Positions 22,999-35,380 of a stretch of DNA of 64,000 bases are shown piece by piece. This DNA is from Brassica napus (taxonomy: Eukaryota > Streptophyta > Magnoliopsida > Brassicales > Brassicaceae): positions 49,566,681 to 49,630,680 of the forward strand of contig NC_063450.1 of assembly GCF_020379485.1 (NCBI RefSeq), written 5' to 3'. Within the stretch, counting starts at the first letter, position 1, and each line of letters begins with the position of its first letter. Below the pieces are notes generated by a model that was not told the origin of the DNA, did no database searches, and saw only the letters and a list, made by a program, of their open reading frames with translations. Made by a program: the position numbers and the translations under genes.

Positions 22999-23111
22999 AC
23001 GGGGATACCTAGCCATTTCAGATCGCCAAAAATCAATCTCAATCAAAATCGACGACTTCCCTCGCCCCGTCCCCCCGATCTTCGTCTTCCCCTAATCGGA
23101 TCGGTAAGGCC

Positions 23112-23366
23112 ATGGACAAAACCACCAGCGTAATCAGCAGCGCCTCGATCAACTCCACCGTAACCTCAACGACTTCCATGGAGAAGATCAACCAGGCCGC
23201 GAGCTGCGTCAGCGCCTCCTTCATCTCCGCTTTCTTCGCCTCCCTCGAGCGCTGCGCCTGCGTCAACCTCTCCACCTCCCATGACGACGAAGACGACGAC
23301 GGCGAGGAATCCTACCACCGTCCCCTTGCTCTCTCCGCCGCGCCTCATTCACACGACACCGTTTAA
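23112..23366 (+). CDS. Small conserved Brassicaceae protein of unknown function (84 aa)
   Basis: An intronless 84-residue frame from ATG to TAA. The N-terminus is Ser/Thr-rich (SSASINSTVTSTTSMEKINQ). The centre is a moderately hydrophobic stretch (AASCVSASFISAFFASLERC) that could be an amphipathic helix or weak membrane-associated segment. An acidic run DDEDDDGEE and a short tail follow. The frame is far more GC-rich than the flanks, which supports coding. Its position between NLP7 and TRE1 fits an Arabidopsis small gene (AT4G24026, from memory). An intron in the 3' UTR ending CTCGCAG near 23448 is possible. I know no function for the family. Confidence 0.75.
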   Translation: MDKTTSVISSASINSTVTSTTSMEKINQAASCVSASFISAFFASLERCACVNLSTSHDDEDDDGEESYHRPLALSAAPHSHDTV

Positions 23367-24972
23367 GCTCCGTTTTGATCTCTCTGGGTAATTGAAGATC
23401 CTCTCGTGTTTTTTTTTTTTTTTGCTTCGTGTGTGTGTGTCTCGCAGCTCCCTGGGTTGAATTCGTATGTCTGCATTGTGTGTAATGTAATGGCTTATGG
23501 AAAGCTCAGACCTTTTGGATTGTAAATGTCAGACGTTGGTTCTGTGTTGTTTCTTCTGTTATGATTCTCGAATGCTTTATCTATCTCTGTGTACCTGATG
23601 ATCTTACTTGGGTTTGAATGAATACTTATGTTTGATGTTTTGATTTAAAAAAATGCTGTAAAGTTCCTTTATGTGATCTTTCAAGTTTTAGAGCCGGGAC
23701 ATGTTAGTGTTACGTTCAACTTGTTTAGTGCAACCGATGATCAAAGTTTTGACACTTGGATTATGTTATTTAAGAACTCTGCTTAGCACTAGTATGGCAT
23801 TTTGGTGTGGGATTAACGCGTCAGTGTCGTGTTAATTTCAATTATCAAACATTCAAACTTTGTTTGCTTAGCTCGATTCCAAGGAGTCTTCCATATAGAG
23901 AAAATATTATTCAAACGTCTTTGTCCATGTTAAGAAAATGTATTATAGGGACCATATGATGTTTGAGTCACTCTCAAACCTTTTTCCCTTCACTCTCACT
24001 TGGTGATAGATTGTTTTGTTCGTTGGTTTTCTTGAATATAGATTCTTGAAGGTGCATCTCTTATTGCTGAAGAAGCAAATATGTTGGCTCAACATTTGCT
24101 TCTTCAGTAATAGGAGAAGCACTCTGTAAATTCTGTACATTTCTAGTTTAGATCTTTGTACGTAGAGAATATCTTGCAAGTCCCTCAAATGGTGTAACTA
24201 CTCAGGCTCTATATGCCAATCTAATGAGAATGATTCCAGCAGGGAAGTTTTCACAGCATCTTTTTTTCTCCTATCACATCTTGCGTTTATGTTTCATTTC
24301 ATTTCGTTCTTAATTATATCATTTTTGTTGTCAAAATGCATTTTGTATTGAGAATGTTGTTACAATGTTACATCATTCATTTATCAAATTGGAAAAGTTT
24401 AGTCTGTGGACGGTTTGGCATATGCTTCATCTAATTAAGAAAAAAGTAGCCTCCTATGATGTGTAAGCTTTAACTAAAAGCTAGATCTTTTTAATAAGTA
24501 AGGCCACCAACAACTTTTATTTCAGAGAGATTTGATAGACTAGGCGTGACTCCTTTTTCCCCAGTGAGATTTGATTCTTTGATATTATGGAAGTCACTTT
24601 CTAGTTTAAGAAATAGATTATTATTTTTTGGGATATGTATGTGTTGTAATTGACCTCTTTGGAAACTGGTGCTTTAATTAAGATCATAGTGATCCATCTG
24701 AGTCAACTAAATCTAATCGTTCTCATCCTTAAACAACAATTGATAGTGATCCATCTGAGTCAGCCATAGGGTTTGGTGACTCCTCTGGAAACCCTAGTCA
24801 AATTCAATCATTTAGCAATGTATTTACACAAACATAAGTGTAGTTAAATCTCTTCTTATCCTCCTCATCTCCTTACAAATCCTCCCTCTCTATTCCTCTC
24901 TTTGCTTCCTTCATAAACCCAAAACGTTTCATTCCTCTGTTCTTCTTCCTCGGTTTGTCTTTTGCTACTTCC
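23367..24972. other. 3' UTR, intergenic DNA and TRE1 leader
   Basis: Contains the downstream region of the small gene, a perfect-looking hairpin (listed separately), and C/T-rich sequence from about 24841 that is the leader or former N-terminal coding region of TRE1. A short near-repeat AGTGATCCATCTGAGTCA occurs near 24688 and 24744. Confidence 0.5.
24057..24117. repeat. 28-30-bp inverted repeat with a 3-base loop
   Basis: Arm 24057-24086 and arm 24090-24117 are reverse complements except for two internal mismatches or wobbles and a 2-base bulge; the core is CTGAAGAAGCAAAT. The only loop is GCT. In RNA it would be a long tight hairpin. See findings. Confidence 0.7.
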
Positions 24973-27628
24973 ATGGCAATCTCAGACACAGGTCCCGTGG
25001 TCCAGACGACCCCGTTCGTCACTTTCCTCCAGCGCGTGCAGCTAGAAGCGCACCGGTCCTACCCAAATGAAATAACCCCTGACCCCAAATTCTACATTGA
25101 CCTATCTCTCAAGCTTCCTCACCATCTCTCCACCGTTGAGGCCGCCTTCAACGACCTCACGAGCGGATCACGTGACCTGCCAGTGCCAGTGAAGAAGCTT
25201 GAAAAGTTCGTCCATGAATACTTCGACGATGCGAAGGATCTGGTCCCTCATGAACCAGAGGATTTCGTCACAGATCCCTTCGAGTTCCTCCTCAACGTAG
25301 AGAACGATCAAGTCAGACAATGGGCACGTGAGGTGCACGGCCTGTGGAAAACACTATGCTACAGAGTCTCTGACTCCGTGAGAGAGTCTCCTGACCGGCA
25401 CACGCTTCTACCGTTGCCGGAACCGGTTATCATTCCCGGTTCGAGATTCAAAGAAGTCTATTACTGGGATTCTTACTGGGTTATCAAGTCAGTGTTCATC
25501 AACTTATTCAAATCACAGATCAGATTATAGTTCTTTATTGTTTCTTCCACTCTTTTTTATATTACGTGTTGACTACGGAACAAGATTCACGTGTCTTGTC
25601 ATGTTATATGTGCTTTTTGCACGTGCAGAGGACTTATGACGAGTAAAATGTTCACTACGGCCAAAGGTATAGTGACAAATCTGATGTCACTTGTGGAGAC
25701 TTATGGTTACGCATTGAACGGAGCTAGAGCTTATTACACTAACCGAAGGTAACCAACCTTGATAATTTTCTCACACTAATATAAATGTTGATATGTAATA
25801 GAAAGTAAAATGTTACTTTTATATGTTAAATTGTTACAAGCCAACCACCTCTATTGAGCTCAATGGTCTATGAGATTTATAATGCAACCCAAGATGAAGA
25901 ACTTGTGAGGAAAGCTATCCCTGTGCTTCTCAAAGAGTGCGAGTTCTGGAACTCAGGTTAGTTTTTTCAGTTGAGTTATGTAATGATTTAGTATATTCTT
26001 AGATTAAACGTTGGATTATATTGTATCTTTTAATTTTGTAGGAAAACATAAGGTGGTTATTCGAGATGCTAGTGGCAATGATCACATGTTAAGCCGCTAT
26101 TACGCCATGTGGAACATGCCTAGACCTGAATCCTATGTTTTCGTATGTTTCTTGTCTCATTGCCGCAAGTAAACTGTGTTTTTTTTACTGTGAAAGTATG
26201 TTTACTCTCTCTATCTCTCTATGTACCACAGGATCAAGAATCTGCTTCAGCGTTTTCGAATACGGTAGAGAAGCAACGGTTCCTTCGAGATATAGCCACG
26301 GCTGCTGAAACAGGATGTGATTTTAGCACACGATGGATGAGGTTACATTAATTATCGAAAACTGCGACTAAATAAGTTTATCTTACTGTCACGCTTAATT
26401 AATCTCAAATAATATATGCAGGGATCCTCCTAATTTCGCAACGATGGCTACAACATCAGTTGTTCCTGTTGATCTAAATGTTTTTCTTCTCAAGGTTTCT
26501 CTATTCTATTAATTATGGTTTAAAGATTTGTAGAGGCATATGATTGAGTCTAGAAATGATTATGTTTTGTACTGTAGATGGAACTCGATATAGCGTTCAT
26601 GATGGATATTTGTGGAGATAAAAACGGCTCAGAGCGTTTTGTGAAAGCGTCAGAAGCGAGAGAGAAAGCGTTTGAAACTGTGTTTTGGAACGAAAAGGCA
26701 GGACAGTGGTTAGACTACTGGCTTTCCTCCGATGGTGACGTAAGTTACATAATATCTTTAGTTGCAATGTTTGATTTGTGATGTTATTAAAACATTAATG
26801 CGAGTGTGTTTGTTGTCTTCAGGAGCCCGAGACATGGAAAGCTGAGAACCAGAACACCAATGTTTTTGCTTCTAACTTTGCTCCAATCTGGATCAGTTCC
26901 TTTAATTCAGGTAATGCTATGTCTACATGACTACATGTATCTATTGTACTAATGTTTGTATAGGAACGTTTTATCTTTGTAACAATGTAGATGAAAATCT
27001 TGTCAAGAAAGTTGTGAAGGCTCTTAAAAACTCAGGGCTCATAGCTCCTGCTGGGATCTTAACCTCTTTGAAAAACTCAGGACAACAGTGGTAAATGAAA
27101 CTTGAGTCTCAAGTATCCACTTTGAATCTTTTAAGTTACTTGAATGTTGACGTTTTGTTGCCATGTATGACAGGGATTATCCGAATGGATGGGCCCCGCA
27201 ACAAGAGATAATTGTTACAGGGCTTGCGAGATCGGGTGTAAAGGAAGCTAAAGAGATAGCAGAGGAGATTGCAAGGAGATGGATCAGAAGCAGCTATAGT
27301 GTTTACAATACGAGTGGTAGTATTCATGAGAAGCTCAATGTTGCAGAGTTTGGTGAGTATGGTGGTGGAGGTGAATATAAGCCACAGGTAACACATTTTT
27401 TATTTGAGCTCTCTTCTTCAACTTTTTAAAGTTAGAGAGCTTTTCAGGGGTCTAAATTGTACAAACAGGAATATCAGGGTTAAATTGGATTGTGAGAGAT
27501 ATTTGTGGGGATGATTTTTTGAACTCTGCTGACAATCTTTGCAGACGGGCTTTGGGTGGTCAAACGGAGTTATATTAGCATTCTTGGAGGAGTTTGGATG
27601 GCACTCTGACATCAGCATTGAATCGTAG
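24973..27628 (+). CDS. TRE1: Trehalase (glycoside hydrolase family 37), eleven exons
   Basis: Exons: 24973-25487, 25629-25748, 25841-25956, 26042-26142, 26232-26341, 26422-26494, 26578-26739, 26823-26910, 26991-27090, 27174-27387, 27545-27628. All junctions are GT/AG and in phase, giving 560 residues plus TAG. Trehalase signature 1 (PGSRFKEVYYWDSY) is at about 155-168, signature 2 (QWDYPNGWAP) at about 461-470 and the glycine-rich loop GGGGEY at about 525-530. These are the family's substrate-binding and catalytic regions. The enzyme hydrolyses trehalose to two glucose molecules. In Arabidopsis it is a single gene encoding a plasma-membrane, outward-facing enzyme of 626 residues. The difference here is almost all N-terminal: ATG 24973 is the first in-frame ATG after a stop at 24841-24843, so the hydrophobic anchor is not encoded from an ATG. 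The catalytic domain appears complete. Confidence 0.95.
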
Positions 27629-27862
27629 ATTTACTACCTTTTTTATTAAACATTAATTGAAGATCTAATCCATTTTATTTTATCAAAAACTTTATAATAG
27701 TGGTAATTTTGATAATAGTTTCTTTGTTGTGGATCTTGGGGTTCTGTCATAATGTTTTGGAGTTCCAGATGTTTTATGATGACAAGTGAAGTTTAACAGA
27801 TCTATTAACGTTTATTGCATACGTTTTAGTCTGTTCAGTCTATGAACCACTCATGACAATAA

Positions 27863-29403
27863 TCGTCCTATATATTAATTGAGAAGTCACTTTAATGATT
27901 TATGCTGATATGTCGCTCGTAGAAAAGCTCTCCAATTAATTGTTATAATTTGATTGGTTGATTATTTTTTATTTTTTATTCATTTAATTAAAGTTTTTAA
28001 AAGAAAACTATTCATAGAATATCATAATCGAATCTATATTTCCAAACATACAATGAATCATCTTAAATATAGATGAATTAACATAATTTGTTTATAGAAA
28101 TAATTAAATATCTAGATTACATTAAATAAATTGATAAGATACATATAAATACATATGATACTATACAAACAATTATAAAAACGGTTTTTATTATGTTTAT
28201 ATTAGTAATGAATAAAATAAATCATAGATTTTAGAAAACAAATTAATCTAAACTTAATAATATTAATTAAATTCACTCATTCACTATATATATAGTATAA
28301 AAATATGTCAAATGAATGCAAAACAGTCAAATATATAATTCTAAAAAAAAATCAATCATTTTCCAATGACAATGTGATATCATATATATAACTCATTTGA
28401 GTTTTATGTTAAACACTAAATATATAACCCATTTGAGTTTTATCTTAAATACTAGATTAAAAAAATGAGTGAAAAGTGTGATTTGAACAAATTACTAGAA
28501 AAATTGCTTAAACTACCATTTTCCTAATACATGTTTTTATGTTTACTTTAACCAAATTTATCCTTAGTTTTAAAGAGATAAATCCTACTATATATTAACT
28601 GATAAGCCACTTAATTGACTTTTGATTATGTGTCTTTAATGAGTTAAATTTTAAAAATAGTTATAATTTGATTGGTTGTTAACATTTATTAGTTATTATT
28701 TTAATCATATCTAAAAATAAAAAGGTAACTCTAAAACTAATTAATACAAATTACCAAATAACACAAATGATATTACAAATAATGATTTATGGTAATTGTA
28801 GAATTAGAGAAATAATATATACGTTTTATCAATTTCTTTATTTTTATCAATTAGTTATATATAATTAAATACTTTAGCATTTTTATAGAAATAAATTTAA
28901 TGGTTATATATTATTATATAAAATAATTATATTTGTAGGTAAGAAATTATTTTAACCTTTATGTTTTTAAAACCCACACAAAACCGTTTACAAAAGATCT
29001 TTCATGATAAAAGCATCCGATCATTGTATTGGTCATATTGGAGTTACGCAAAAAAAAACACTCTTTTTTTTCCTCTAGAGAGCTAAAGTATTTTTGGTTT
29101 TTCGTGTGTTAAACTAAAATATAAAGTAATTCTACAACTAATTATCTGAATTAATTATAATATTCTTTTCTGTAAGAGAAAGATTTTTAATGATCAAGGT
29201 TTATGTTTTTGAACTATTTTAAATCTCACATATCTTCTGAAAATATATACTGAAATTTTTTATTATCCAAATATTTGAAATTAAAAATTTTAAATTTTAA
29301 ATTTTAAATTTTTAATTATTATTTAAAAATTATAACAGTGTAAAGATAATATATATTTCTTTATATAATATAACTATCCGCAAAATTGCGGAAAAACACC
29401 TAG
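27863..29403 (+). mobile_element. Non-autonomous Helitron(s): two 5' ends, one 3' end
   Basis: Two similar Helitron-like 5' ends occur, each after an A: TCGTCCTATATATTAATTGA at 27863 and TCCTACTATATATTAACTGA at 28583. They align over 28 bases without gaps. One 3' end is seen: hairpin TCCGCAA-AA-TTGCGGA (about 29377-29392) then CTAG at 29400-29403. The base after CTAG is A, not the usual T. The interior is AT-rich without ORFs. Either one element has a duplicated 5' end or a second copy inserted and lost its 3' end. Confidence 0.65.
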
Positions 29404-30846
29404 ATAATCTTTATCAAAATTAAATTAAACCACTCTTAATATCTTCTCTGCCTAAACCACTTGAATAGATTCTTTGAAAGATAGCCAATCTAACTTCTGT
29501 TTTGGTATCCTTCAAAAGTAAGTAAATAAATCAAATTTATTTTCTCCGACGTCATAATTTGATATTCACAATAAAATCTTGATAACAAATCAAAGAAAAG
29601 CCTTGAGCATATGAAACGTCATTTTAAAGCAAATTTTTTTGCTAAAAATCAAATCAAATGCTTTTTCACAGAAAAAAAAAGTAATTTGATTTTGCTTAAA
29701 AATAGAAAATAAAGACTAAAAGGAAACATAAACCATCAACATGAAATTAAAAAGAAACAAAAAGATCATAACAAAAATTTAAAACTATAAAACTATACAA
29801 AACAAATTGAATTTTTAACAAACACATTAAAACTATACAAAAATACTGTGTAGAGTTTCGTATTTGCAAAACTCAAATTTGGTGCAGGGCGGGGCCGAAC
29901 AAAAGCAGTTGTCCTCTTCTTTTTATACTAAAGTACCTTTTAAATTTTCTTTTAAAATCATCACAGTTCAGTAATCTAAGTAACTACACTGTATAGTTCC
30001 ACAATTTGATTACAATATTTGATTTTGATGTTACACAAATGCTGTAATTCCTTGTAGATTGTTAAAAATAAGGATTAATGTGTATACTAAACTAACTTTT
30101 AATTCAAGAACCTTTTCTCAGTGTAACATTTACATTATTGGTCGAACACTGCATAAAAGAGAGAACATGATAGTATAAATTTATCAAAGATTATTAATTT
30201 GATCCACCCCCCCCAACATTTTATTGCGGCACGCAAAGCAACGGCTATGACAAAAAAAAGTCGGCTTGCGCAGCTAAAAGCCATGTCCACATACTAAGTC
30301 GAGAGCAATAAATTAAAGCAATTCACATCAAACTATGACTATAAAACTATAGAAGCTAACACTTAATTTGGTGTTATTTGAGTTGTTGGATTGAAATGGT
30401 GAGTGGGGGCTGAATTATTCATAGGTGCTTCTTAAATATGTGATCAATGACTATTGTGTGATCAAAAAGTGGATTATTAGTCAAATATAGTTGGCATACA
30501 AATATATATTTAGTCTATGATTTACGTTTAATTAGTAGTTATTTAGTCTAAGCTGGAAAAAGGTTTATAGAAGTTGGAAAAAGGTGATCATAAACAGAAT
30601 CTTCGTTTGGATGAATCGGCTTGTACCAGACGAATCGCAATATAAAATTTGCAGCTTGTTTAATTAAGAAATAAACTCTTTTAAAACAAAATTAGCCCCT
30701 TTGTTATCTTTTACTTATCATCTATGATAGTCATTAAAGGTACGTTCAGCTTAGTGTTGGCATTACTTGTTACTAATTGAAACTAATAAAGAAAGTTATT
30801 AGCTCCCTTTTAAAAACCAACTAATATGCTAATAAAAATGTAAGAC
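29404..30846. other. Non-coding intergenic stretch
   Basis: AT-rich with A-rich tracts and a C8 run near 30208. No gene or element ends were recognised. Confidence 0.5.
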
Positions 30847-31590
30847 TTAGAACATCTCCAATGGTTGACTTCATTTTCATGTTCAAAAGTGTACTTTATT
30901 CAAAATGAAGCAAAAAATGAAGCACCTCTCTTCCAATGGTTTGTTTCATTTTTTTTGTAAAAAAAATATTTCAAGTATATTTCATGTCCACTTTATCATT
31001 AATTATTAACAACATCTTATATTTTCTCATATTTATTAATTTTACCCAAGTGTTTTGTTTTAATAATAATCTAACATAATTATTATTTAATATAAATCAA
31101 ACATTATCATATTAAAATATTACTGCATAACATAAATAAATAAACACAGAACACCATATTTTGTACAAAAGACATCTTACATATATTTTTTCTTTAAATG
31201 ATTAATAAAAATGTTTAGAAGTAAAATGTGATATTATTTATCTTCAATTATTTTTAAACGAATTAAAGTTGTTAAAATGAATATTCTCATGTTTTTCAAT
31301 ATAAATATCTAATTAGATGAATAGAATTGTCAAAAATTTAAAATTGATTGGATAATATTGACATATATAATTTATTTCGGTAAAAGATAGAAACAAACAA
31401 AAATTAAAGACCAATTTATAATTTAGAAAGTTGAGCTTCAAAAATGAACCAATGAACAGTATTGCTTCAAATTTGAAGTTATACTGTTCACTGCTTCATT
31501 TTGAAGTAAGAAATAAAGCACCATTGGAGTAAAATTTGCTTCAAAATGGAGCAAAAAGTGAAAAATGAAACATCATTGGAGATGGTCTTA
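30847..31590. mobile_element. PIF/Harbinger-type MITE
   Basis: The element 30850-31587 (738 bp) lies between TTA trinucleotides (30847-30849 and 31588-31590). Ends: GAACATCTCCAATGG on the left; GACCATCTCCAATGA is the reverse complement of the right. Sub-terminal regions repeat motifs such as AATGAAGCA and CCAATGGTTTGTTTCAT, presumably transposase-binding sites. No transposase is encoded. Confidence 0.75.
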
Positions 31591-31592
31591 CA

Positions 31593-31899
31593 GTGGAAGC
31601 TATGTCCATCCAGGAAGCACTAAAGGCTACTTCCATGGCGGGTATGTCAAATATCAAGGTTATGTTGGACTCAATCGTGCTTGTCTCAGCCCTGCGGTCA
31701 GGGACGGTTCTGAGTGAAGTGGCGGGTCTTTTCTATTATATCGATCACCTCGTTTCTCTCTTTTCAACCATATCTATTGTTTTAGTTCTTCGTTCAACTA
31801 CAAGATTTGATGGTCTAGCGAAAAATGCTCTAGCCACCCTGGGTTTGCAAAACTCTTTTTGAATTTTAAGTTATGAATGAAACAAACCTTTGACCAAAA
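31593..31899 (+). pseudogene. RNase H-like (RVT_3) domain fragment of a LINE or reverse-transcriptase-like gene
   Basis: Frame 31593-31862 encodes an 89-residue piece whose order matches the plant RVT_3 RNase H fold: EAMSIQEALKAT (helix with conserved Glu), VMLDSIVLVSALRSG (Asp of the DS motif, here DSIVL), then GLAKNALATLG (the usual DxLAK motif; here DGLAK). N-terminal strands are missing because the frame begins three bases after the MITE. A poly-A-like run at 31897-31904 follows the stop, so it is probably the 3' tail of a LINE. Not a functional gene. Confidence 0.65.
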
Positions 31900-32054
31900 A
31901 AAAGAAAGCCTAGGAGGATATATATGTCAACCAAGTTTTGAAAATGTTCATAAAAGTTCAATAAACCAAGCATATGATGCTATTTGTTAATCTTTATAAT
32001 GCTAATTGCAACAATTCTTTGATTTTTTTTTAATTTTAAAGACATGAATATGTA

Positions 32055-32724
32055 ATCTTTACTATTAAAAGAGAAGTACAAAAATAAAATACCCCTTAAT
32101 TTTTCAACTTATTTACGATGGCATGCCACTAAAGTTATTAATTAACTTACCTTTTATGATTTTTTTGTCTTTTCTTCTTTAATTAATGTATTTCCAAAAT
32201 CAAATTCTAACTAAAATTTTATGGCAACTATAATTAATAAACCTATAGTTTTTGTATTCTTTGTCTTTTACTATTATTTTATATATGTGTGTTTGGAAAT
32301 GATTAATTCCATATATAAATTTCATAATTAAATACATACATTATACGGTAACTATTTTACTAATTCGAAAAATACATAATATATAGTATATACAACAATT
32401 TTACTATACATTATCATAAATTTTTGATCCATAAATAGTATATACAAAACATTATTATATATTATCATAAAATTTTGATTCATAAAAAAATAAAAATACA
32501 TTTGTTCGGATATACAGGTCATATTCTAAAAATATTGATCATACAATTGATGGTTTACAAGATAAAATAAAATTACTCAATATAAACAATAAAATTATTG
32601 TGTTTCGAAATGCCATATTAAACAGTTATTTGAATTGATAAATTTTAAAATATATATTATAACTAATACAAATAAAAATTATTTATAAAAAATAAAAATA
32701 AACGCGCGCGGGTCAAGCTCTAGT
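32055..32724 (+). mobile_element. Short non-autonomous Helitron (668 bp)
   Basis: Starts TCTTTACTATTAAAAGAGAA after A (32056) and ends ...CGCGCGCGGGTCAAGCTCTAG (to 32723) before T. The GC-rich 3' hairpin region, CTAG end and A/T target are as expected. The interior is AT-rich and non-coding. Confidence 0.8.
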
Positions 32725-34800
32725 TTGATATTAAAGGTTAATCTGTACAGTGAATTAATATATGATAATAGTTACAATATTTTTCTTTTTTAATCTTTCC
32801 CAAAATTAGCAATAATAGGTTTTAAAAAATTATTTCTAAAACGTGATTTCGTGATAATATGTCGGTCGTTCTACAAAAAAAGGATAATTTAGACGGCCGA
32901 ATAAACTTTGAATCGGGAACACAAGTGGCTCTAAACTTACAATAATCGAACTTAAAAATACATATAGGGCGGAAAATAATGGTTTCTAGTTTAGATTGTG
33001 AGAAGGGATGATGCACAGAGAGAATCTTCCGTCCAACTAGGGATTGGTTTACTACTGGTCAAAATTCATTTTGTTTCCTAAAACCCCATGTGCACTTTCT
33101 CATTAGTCAAACCTAAAAATATTTTAACTTTGGAATAAAAACTATTCATTTATTTGATATCGTGATGAAATGCCCGCTCCATTTAATTGCTTCGTTTCGT
33201 TTAGCATGGCTGCATTGTTTCAAACATATATTTTCTTGTATTTTATAATGTAAAAACCTTTTCTATTATTACATTCATAGGTGAGATACGGATGATCTGT
33301 GAACGTAGGAGCTGGACAATGAGTACCATTAGCCATTAGGTGTTGAACATTTGCATTCTAGCTGTTTCGCTTCCTCTCGGTCTAGTTATGAGACTCTTAA
33401 TGCAAGATTTTATGATTAACAAAACAAATTATCATAATTTTTTATATATCATATCATAATAACACATGTAAGTGTGAAGAATAGTACGTAACATCTATTC
33501 TCCTTTATGAATATTGGATATATATCGGAACTATATATGAAGTAGATTTCTTAATGATTTTATTAATTTTGACTATTTAATTAATCAATTTATATCGTGT
33601 CAGCTTTGTGTTATATGATTGTTTTATGTAACCACAAATTGTCCCATGACACCTTTTCGCTTGATAAGGAAGACGCCATTCCATCCGCTATGATGAGGAA
33701 CTTTACCTTTTTTGTAATTATAACAAAGAAGAAGCGCATAAGCCAGAAAAGAATATTCATCATAGAAAACAATAGAAGATGTAATTTTATATTCGGTAGA
33801 ATATGTCATACTGATAACTAATTAGATAACTACGCATATTACATATCAACTCCATTCTAAAAGAGGTGTTTTGGGAGCAAAATTGAAGGTGACAATAGCA
33901 TTCTCAAACCAAATTTCTGGCAATAAAATTCAATGATGATTTAATGTAATATGTTCTGTAAACATAGTGATATATATCGTAAAATTTTATGATATATTTT
34001 TGTCATGTAATATTAGTTTTGGTTTAGAAGGTTATTATGAATACTAGATTTCACAATTTTTTTAAAAAATTATTTGATGTATGTAAATAATCAAACTGAA
34101 GAAAATAAAATTTTGTTTTCAAGTATCATTTTATGGAAAGTATGGTTAGTAAATTTATGAACAGCATAAATTTTTTACATTTAGAACCAAGGTTGGCAAA
34201 AAAAATCGAAGTTTAATTTTGATATCGAAGCAAAGTGTCTTACATAAAGTCAACCAAAAATAGAGCACTCGATGACACTACGAGATCAAAAGATATACTC
34301 TCAACACATTGTCACAAAGAAAAAGTGGGTCGAAGATAGTACTGGTTGATGGTAAGAGTTCAAACTCACTGTCGGATGAGCTAGTTCAATCGAGCTACTA
34401 AACATGTCAATGAGCTGGAATCTGGTCCTCAATAACAACAAGGACAATACAAAAATGGATAAAGAAGGAGAAGCTTTGCAACCATTATTATCTATTTGTC
34501 GTTTGTTGCTATGTTTTGTATGAAAATGAGCATAATAAGTAAGCGTGGTTTTTGCATGAATCTATGTAAGAGAAAACAAAAGAGCAATGAATACAAAACA
34601 TATTAGCCGGATAAAGTTTACATGGTTTTGAATGCAATGGTTGTAAGTGATCCAAATGGTCAGCACAAGAAAAATAAATGGGATTATATATAAAAGACAT
34701 GTGATACAATTATAGAGTTTAATGCAATATGAAAGTGAAGGAAATGTATTCACTCGATTGATTCCTTTACGATTTAATAAAAATATGGTTTATTTATTTT
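32725..34800. other. Non-coding intergenic stretch
   Basis: AT-rich with no supported gene. 34200-34500 is less AT-rich and could be a decayed coding fragment, but I could not identify it. Confidence 0.45.
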
Positions 34801-34805
34801 TCAAT

Positions 34806-35170
34806 ATTTAAAGGACTAAGAGAAAACTGTGGATGGGCATGGACTGACTCCAGGGAAAACTCCAGCTTATGGGAGCAAATAATTAAAGGAGGAGAATATA
34901 TCGCTACAACAGGAGGTTGAAGCTATATCTTAGACAATGGAACGTGTGTTACAAATATCAATTTGCCAACATTTTGGTATCGGCTGCAAGGACCTGGTAT
35001 TGATAGTAGAAAACCAAATTAAGATGTGTGACCAAGGTTTTGAACGAAGTTAAAATGAGGTTTTTGTTTTGAAGAGTAGATTTATTGATTTCTCTGTTGT
35101 TTATCATTTCCGTTCTGTAAACAAAACAACAGATTCATTAGCTAAGACATTAAAAGAATTGTACAAAAAA
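34806..35170 (+). pseudogene. Decayed RNase H-like (RVT_3) domain fragment
   Basis: Reading through several stops and shifts, the plus strand gives pieces matching the plant RVT_3 domain in order: VEAIS then TMERVLQISICQHFG, CKDLVLIVEN, and finally YHFRSVNKTTDSLAKTL (the conserved ADxLAK-type C-terminal motif). At least three in-frame stops and two frame changes show it is dead. Such fragments come from LINE tails or from RVT_3-domain genes. Confidence 0.5.
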
Positions 35171-35380
35171 ATGTATTTCATTGATTATTTTATTTTGATC
35201 TGATTTTTCAGAACACCCCAAACTTAATTAATAGATCATCATTTTGATGTTAAAAAAGAAGAAGAGGGTTGAGTAGAAAACAAATGCCAACATTTCCATC
35301 GTACATAGTTAAATTCTAACATAATATCGATAACAGTCATATTCAACATAATTTTATTTTTTTTAGAACATGCAGTTACA

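Noticed and set aside
22191..23095. Small frames around the tRNA and the CGGGTT-rich element
   Set aside because: They overlap the tRNA gene or arise from repeated CGGGTT/CGGATT motifs.
24955..24972. TTG as the trehalase start
   Set aside because: Plant genes normally start at ATG; ATG 24973 was used. Non-AUG initiation is discussed as a finding only.
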